A DNA stretch of 64,000 bases, taken from assembly GCF_900240335.1 (NCBI RefSeq), contig NZ_LT964979.1:372001-436000 (forward strand), read 5' to 3'. Made by a program: the position numbers and the translations under genes. Positions 61,501 through 64,000 of the stretch are shown here, piece by piece. Source of the stretch: Flavimobilis massiliensis. Its GTDB lineage: Bacteria; Actinomycetota; Actinomycetes; Actinomycetales; Cellulomonadaceae. Numbering within the stretch: the stretch's first letter is position 1; every line of letters begins with the position of its first letter. The notes beneath the pieces were generated by a model. The model saw nothing but the letters and a program-made list of their open reading frames with translations. It was not told the DNA's origin and did not search any database.

Positions 61501-62000
61501 CGCCAACGACGTGCTCGCGTCGCATCAGCGGCACCATCAAGCTGCTCGGGCGCCGCGCGGGCGCACTCACCGACGCCGAACGGCGCCGCCTGGTCGACCC
61601 GGATGTGAAGGTCCTCGGCGCGTTCGCCGACCTCTCCGGCCACATCGGTCAGCACGTCGCCGTCGCCGGCCGCCGCGGACGGGAGTACAGCGCGTGCACG
61701 GAGGTCCTCGTCGGCACGCTGCGCGACGTCCGCGAGAGCGCCATGGGGCGCGAGGGCGGAAGGGCGGTCGCAGTCCAGGTGGAGACCGCGGGCGGCCTTG
61801 AGGAGATCGCCGTGCTCGAGCACGTCTTCGCGCACACGGACGGCCAGGCCCCTGCGGAGTACGAACTCGCAGCCGCGCCTGACCTCCTCGTGGCCGGGGG
61901 CGCGTCCGTCGTCGAGGCCGGCGAGAGCCGGCACGTGACCGAGGTCGTCACGGATCACTACCTGAGCCCGTCCGGCGCCCAGGTGGGGCCCGGCATGTAG
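55581..62000 (+). CDS. Giant N6-methyltransferase / SF2 helicase polyvalent protein
   Basis: About 2139 aa from a CTG overlapping the previous stop; true start unresolved. Residues about 10-60 have PPSGKKERAAANLAALHVL, typical of plasmid methylase-helicases. Methyltransferase: LEPGCGSGTFIG (near 120) and NVPFGGF (near 180). Helicase: Walker A VVGAGKSGT (near 860), VDEAHNYKN (near 1020), FATGTPVANTLSEMW, and REGRIIRQGNQVPEVEICNY (near 1371). The last 600 residues hold beta-rich domains and a coiled coil. Such proteins protect incoming plasmid DNA by modification and remodelling; role inferred. Confidence 0.78.
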   Translation: MRFRPEVRVYPPSGKKERAAANLAALHVLRACEAEGRPATASEQEILATWSSWGALPEVFEGWREDWTGVQEQVAAALSPAERDAASTTTLNAHYTDPAVVAEVWRALERAGFAGGPVLEPGCGSGTFIGLAPTGAQMIGVELDPITAQVASRLYPDAAIRAEGFETTRLAGQVNAAVGNVPFGGFSLYDPLDNPRGLSIHNHFIVKALKATAPGGYVAVITSSFTMDAKRTTARREIARYGDLLGAVRLPTGAFSRVAGTDVVTDLLVLRRRDPEAPVSEASLAWTQTATCVVDDVEHDVSAYWLAHPGHVLGALRTGSGIYGAATLLVDGPRGADLAEPLREVLAEIVDTAAAAGLGYAPTLAEPLPAHQVRGGLHLPSRPEDEVVVGHLRANGADFETWSGASWTPAKVPATQRAETRALLSLRDAAVELVAAQRAESTTEQRDHLRAELAARYERYAGTYGPINRFELVAGRTVTEAQIERYVAANTRTWRAALDVSAAEHEGFDPPVDLVDSWRAEAAETATWVRKQKHLVPLRKDPEFALVLALELFDPETGHARRSRIFFEDVVGRAEVRTSATDVGDALAIAMDETRVVDVARVAELLGLSQDAARTELRGLVFTDPATGVLEPAATYLAGNVRAKLARAQAAAETDPTFGENVRALSEVLPEWVDLAEVVVRPGVRYIPPSDYEAFVLEVFKATAVVRDTASAGTWEIEGPERTRLNAAVDLRYGVAKRSPLELLEAVMNNAPVTITKVVDGPGGTERTVRDVQATTLAREKCELITRDFATWLLADDERRSRIEVAYNGRFNAHRVPDYTSLGQRLALDGLGSAFTPHHYQRTAVARALHEPTVLLDHVVGAGKSGTMFMTAMELRRTGLARKPWLVVPNHLVEQVAAEWKSWYPAARVMAIPTGCNPAERREWIARSALSDWDGVVVPASVFERINVDPARSAAWLAERVEQMRAELAEASATEGRRAATRVKRIERDIKAIEEKYARAADLKDPGLTFESTGCDYLFVDEAHNYKNLARTSAHPELACTPGAQRAFDLSFKLRALRESKTEQRAREGFDVADYLPAVATFATGTPVANTLSEMWVMQHYLRPDLLALAGVESVDAWAVQFTQTESKLELGPDGTTWRMKDRVARFANVPELLALTASFSSVVGREDITAALPSLVGGERRLVSRPASEPVAAFIRDLAHRANNLPRDPAEDNLLKITHEGRMAALDPRMLGLPAAPDDGRLGDVAEQIMRIHAAGAERVFTDALGNPEPVPGVLQIVFADRGTPKDDGTFSVYTELRNVLAARGMPPERVRFIHEARTDEERAALFTACREGQVSVLVGSTEKMGTGVNVQKRAAALHHLDCPYRPADLEQREGRIIRQGNQVPEVEICNYVTEGTYDAVMWQMVARKAAFIAQIKRAGSTGRVVEDLSDDMTISAAAASAVATGDPRIIERAEVMHHVARLETLESAWRGEVASLERDRRVERAAAETMQERLAALRTVDEGRRTTAGAAFAMRIGDRHYTERGAAAEELAGILVRGFAAMEAGTQKAVDGVELGGVALRFTPALTGRSLIAHLVADREHQVRIDLTEQIGTAEGRRGIITRCENLVAAIPGQVEVLTVRHRRRLERADELDQAPVPVFGRAAELTSLRSRLVALDAALDLGENLDEDVDVVDPGQGRIEGAELARLVEGRLSDRDLREGDIVRTRKAGLWQVEPLTHAWHRIAFRVGDGEGAERFQIDGPVDLVSRLQDALTPYERAALASGKSDETNVSSHLLRVGDRITAMTRAMVLREGRPVTPDPRPEAELRTGVLGRREGSAWWLADDDGSEYLVMVQGLSVRYGTARAPIPIGAVALPGDMLLVEDAGADLPAGTMLDGAQLALRPDGTRVRAGLSPFASDPDAVAPGRMLTDHERAALDLEEIDLSDLRLGDVVSSAALDSTTAIDVPVIVDHVGYGTVRDFRYRPLSDPGAAPTTCSRRISGTIKLLGRRAGALTDAERRRLVDPDVKVLGAFADLSGHIGQHVAVAGRRGREYSACTEVLVGTLRDVRESAMGREGGRAVAVQVETAGGLEEIAVLEHVFAHTDGQAPAEYELAAAPDLLVAGGASVVEAGESRHVTEVVTDHYLSPSGAQVGPGM

Positions 62001-62004
62001 CGCG

Positions 62005-62039
62005 GTGCGCGCTTCCCCACCTGTTGGGGAAGCGCGCAC
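62005..62039 (+). terminator. Strong hairpin terminator
   Basis: A perfect 15-bp stem (62005-62019 GTGCGCGCTTCCCCA with 62025-62039) and 5-nt loop, 4 bp after the stop of the giant gene, followed by TTG. Confidence 0.85.
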
Positions 62040-62047
62040 TTGCGGCG

Positions 62048-62412
62048 TCAGCAGGGCCCGAACGCGCTGTAGGCCGTCAGCGCCAGGGCCGCCACCTCGA
62101 CGACCAAGGTCAGTCCCTTCCAGGGGAGCCTGCCCCGCGTTCGGGTCCTCGAAGACGCGGATCCGAGCCTTAGCGCGTTCTCGTTACCGTCAATGTGGAG
62201 GTCGACCGAGCCCACCAGGCCCATGCGGCTCGCTGCGTCGAGGAGCCCTTTGATGTCCAGGTGGTTCTTGTTGCCGGTGACCCTGGCCGTGAAGCGGAGT
62301 GGCGGTGGGTCGTTGCGGCCGCCCGGGGCAGGGCGACCTCGGTGCTTGTTGGTGTGCGTCGGGTAGCTACTGCCCCGACGCCGACGGGCGAACCTGGGTT
62401 GTGCTGGATCAT
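62048..62412 (-). pseudogene. Small membrane protein, probably frameshifted
   Basis: Minus-strand AAGGAGG plus ATG (62410-62412) starts MIQHNPGSPVGVGAVATRR, but convincing coding further on is in another frame: RFTARVTGNKNHLDIKGLLD, then GLVGSVDLHIDGNENALRLG and a terminal helix LTLVVEVAALALTAYSAFGP, stop at 62048-62050. One frame change near 62270-62330 joins them. A sequencing error or a decayed gene are both possible. Function unknown. Confidence 0.4.
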
Positions 62413-62775
62413 GACGTCCTCCTTGGGCGTCGGCGCGGGGACCTCCCGTGCCGTTGACCGCGAAGCGTTGGCCGCGCGGCTGCGGGTGACCGTGTCGGGG
62501 CCTCCAGGGCGCGCAACAGACCTCCGGGCGGGGTTCGCACGGCGAGTCTTGTTGCCGTTCCGCTGCGGCGGCTTCAACTGGGGAGCAGGCCCGGGCACGT
62601 GTGGTGTTTCCTGCATGCCCTACTGCATCGACAGGAGCGCTGGCGGTGCGTTCGACCAGCGCAGTAAGGCCGTCGCGCAGCGCGAGCGTGCGGACCGCGA
62701 GGCCCTATCGGGCGTCGATGACCGGGAACGGCGGGGCGTACCCCTGCAACAGCACCCACGAGGATCGGAGTAGGT

Positions 62776-63693
62776 ATGGACGAACAGCTTCGTCATGAGG
62801 CGGAGAGGGCACTGGAGGCCCTCGATACCGCCCAGAGCGCGTTCCGGCGGTCGGCATGGCGCCACGCCGTGGATAAGTTCACGCAGAACCACCCGACCGC
62901 GACGCTCGTCGTTGCCGCCAAGTTCTCGGCCGGGGACGAGAGCATCCCGATCGCGCTCTACGACGCACGTGGGGACCTGGTCGCAGACCTTGACCCGGAC
63001 GACTTCCTGTTCGGGGTCAGGGAAGCGAGTCTCGACCACGAGCGGATGCTCCTGGACGCGCGCTCTCAGCCTCATGACGCGGTCGTGCAGCGCGCGATCT
63101 TCGACGCGATGGTGCGTCGCGCTGAGAACGACGAGGAGGCCGTCCACATCCGGGACCTGCGCACCGTCTACCTCTCCGACGTTCAGGAGTTCCTCGCCGG
63201 GGACAGCCCGAACGAGATCTCGCTGCGTCGCAAGCAGCAGAGCGGCATGGACGATTGGCGTCGCGAGATGACGCCGAGGGCCTGGGTGGAGGCGCGTCCC
63301 GTCGCGGTTATGGCCGGGATCGACGGACACGGCGACCACCACGGCGTCGTCTTCCCCGGGGAACCCTCAGGCCACGTGCACCCGACCGTCTGGGTCACCA
63401 AGCGCACGTTGCGCTACCTCAACAACGAGGCGAACCACGGCGAGCCCGACCACGAGGCAGCGGGAGAGCGACGGCTCGAGGCAGCTCTCATCCCACCGAC
63501 GATGAACGTTCGCGTAGTCCACGACGAGCTCGCGGGCCTCGGCTACGACCAAGGGCTGGCTCTGTACGCCGTGCCGAGCTCGCTCCCCATCGTCATCCGC
63601 GGTTACCACCAGCCGGCGGACCACGCGCCGCCTACCACCACCGTCGAAGGGGCCACACCCTTCACGGTCGACGCTCCAGGACCGGACATGTGA
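62776..63693 (+). CDS. Unknown 305-aa protein
   Basis: Soluble, acidic protein. ATG with TCGGAG upstream. Landmarks: HEAERALEALDTAQSAFRRS (helix), NHPTATLVVAAKFSAGDESI, a DLDPDDFLFG acidic stretch, and a His-rich GIDGHGDHHGVVFPGEPSGH (residues about 180-199) that could bind metal. No family recognised. The preceding 62413-62775 contains no supported gene. Confidence 0.5.
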   Translation: MDEQLRHEAERALEALDTAQSAFRRSAWRHAVDKFTQNHPTATLVVAAKFSAGDESIPIALYDARGDLVADLDPDDFLFGVREASLDHERMLLDARSQPHDAVVQRAIFDAMVRRAENDEEAVHIRDLRTVYLSDVQEFLAGDSPNEISLRRKQQSGMDDWRREMTPRAWVEARPVAVMAGIDGHGDHHGVVFPGEPSGHVHPTVWVTKRTLRYLNNEANHGEPDHEAAGERRLEAALIPPTMNVRVVHDELAGLGYDQGLALYAVPSSLPIVIRGYHQPADHAPPTTTVEGATPFTVDAPGPDM

Positions 63694-63707
63694 TCTGGCC
63701 ACCCCTA

Positions 63708-63741
63708 CGAGGGGCTCAGATCGCAAGATCTGGGCCCCTCG
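63708..63741 (+). terminator. Hairpin terminator with GCAA tetraloop
   Basis: Arms 63708-63722 and 63727-63741 form a 15-bp stem with a single mismatch and a GCAA (GNRA-type) loop. It lies 14 bp after the stop of the 305-aa gene. Confidence 0.75.
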
Positions 63742-63790
63742 CCTCGTGCTCAGGGGCGGGCGCCGGGGGAGGCTGACGGTGCTCAATGGC

Positions 63791-63997
63791 TCAGCCGCCG
63801 GCGAAGAGGGCCGAGCCGAGTTGCAGGCCCAACGTGAGGAGGTTGGTCAGCAGGCCGCCGAGCCCACTGATGAGCACCTCCTCGGCCCAACGGCCGACCC
63901 GTCGCCGCGTGCGGGCGAACTGGCGAGGTCGTGCCTGCACTTGGTGGGAGCAGAGCGCGTGTGCTGCATCGTCGGCCGCGTGGACGTCAACGATCAC
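63791..63997 (-). CDS. Partial gene at window edge
   Basis: 68 codons in the minus strand ending at 63791: basic segment ARPRQFARTRRRVGRWAEEV then a hydrophobic tail LISGLGGLLTNLLTLGLQLG. A GTG at 63995-63997 may be the start, but the frame is open to the window edge, so the gene may continue. Function unknown. Confidence 0.35.
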   Translation of the reverse strand: MIVDVHAADDAAHALCSHQVQARPRQFARTRRRVGRWAEEVLISGLGGLLTNLLTLGLQLGSALFAGG

Positions 63998-64000
63998 CGC

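Noticed and set aside
62195..62773. 192-codon plus-strand ORF before the 305-aa gene
   Set aside because: Reads antisense to a better-supported membrane gene, with irregular composition and no RBS-supported start.

Overview
The window is very GC-rich, with short intergenic gaps, GTG starts, many ATGA/GTGA stop-start overlaps, DUF2637, SCO6880-type and LPXTG proteins. This points to a conjugative plasmid or plasmid-like element of a high-GC Gram-positive actinobacterium (Micrococcales/Actinomycetales-like). No ribosomal RNA, tRNA, CRISPR array, relaxase or tyrosine integrase was seen.

Layout. (1) 1-5040: maintenance module with an XRE regulator, a two-HTH ParB-like protein, a DUF2637 membrane protein, a GC-rich repeat block and a winged-helix replication-initiator-like gene. 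The middle of that gene carries three exact-period 78-bp repeats, DnaA-box-like sites and a perfect 44-bp palindrome: a candidate replication origin inside the coding sequence. (2) 5076-6991: small unknown genes. (3) 6991-19630: type IV secretion operon (NlpC/P60 wall hydrolase, lipoprotein, two paralogous two-TM pilin-like proteins, VirB6-like, SCO6880-like, VirB4 ATPase, VirD4 coupling protein, HNH-like protein, 871-aa coiled-coil membrane tether). An antisense gene with a HEPN motif sits between the two pilin-like genes. (4) 19722-26012: 1411-aa LPETG-anchored multidomain surface protein and a secreted CAP-domain protein. (5) 26107-32175: 5.5-kb island between the two halves of an IS3-family element, holding a coiled-coil/DUF4041 GIY-YIG pair and a secreted WHH-nuclease toxin with a DUF1963 immunity candidate. 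(6) 32304-37978: array of DUF4192-like genes with 45-aa companion ORFs. (7) 38110-40299: DUF488 protein, an unknown partner and a serine recombinase.

(8) 40533-53363: resistance island. Two divergent copies of a resolvase / DDE transposase / AAA ATPase transposon module each follow a cmtR gene; the first also keeps cadD. Between them lie a TetR-controlled SMR efflux pair, an IS481-family element carrying a chloramphenicol exporter, and IS6100. IS6100 is flanked by exact partial copies and an N, which I read as assembly error. (9) 53510-54700: Abi/HEPN-type protein with an XRE regulator. (10) 54909-62000: 195-aa protein and a giant methyltransferase-helicase polyvalent protein, whose start codon is unclear. 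(11) 62048-64000: a probably frameshifted small membrane gene, an unknown 305-aa gene and a partial gene.

Together the genes describe a self-transmissible (relaxase outside the window) multiresistance element with its own replication, mating apparatus, surface contact proteins and several defence or competition cassettes. All calls come from reading the sequence; no database search was run.
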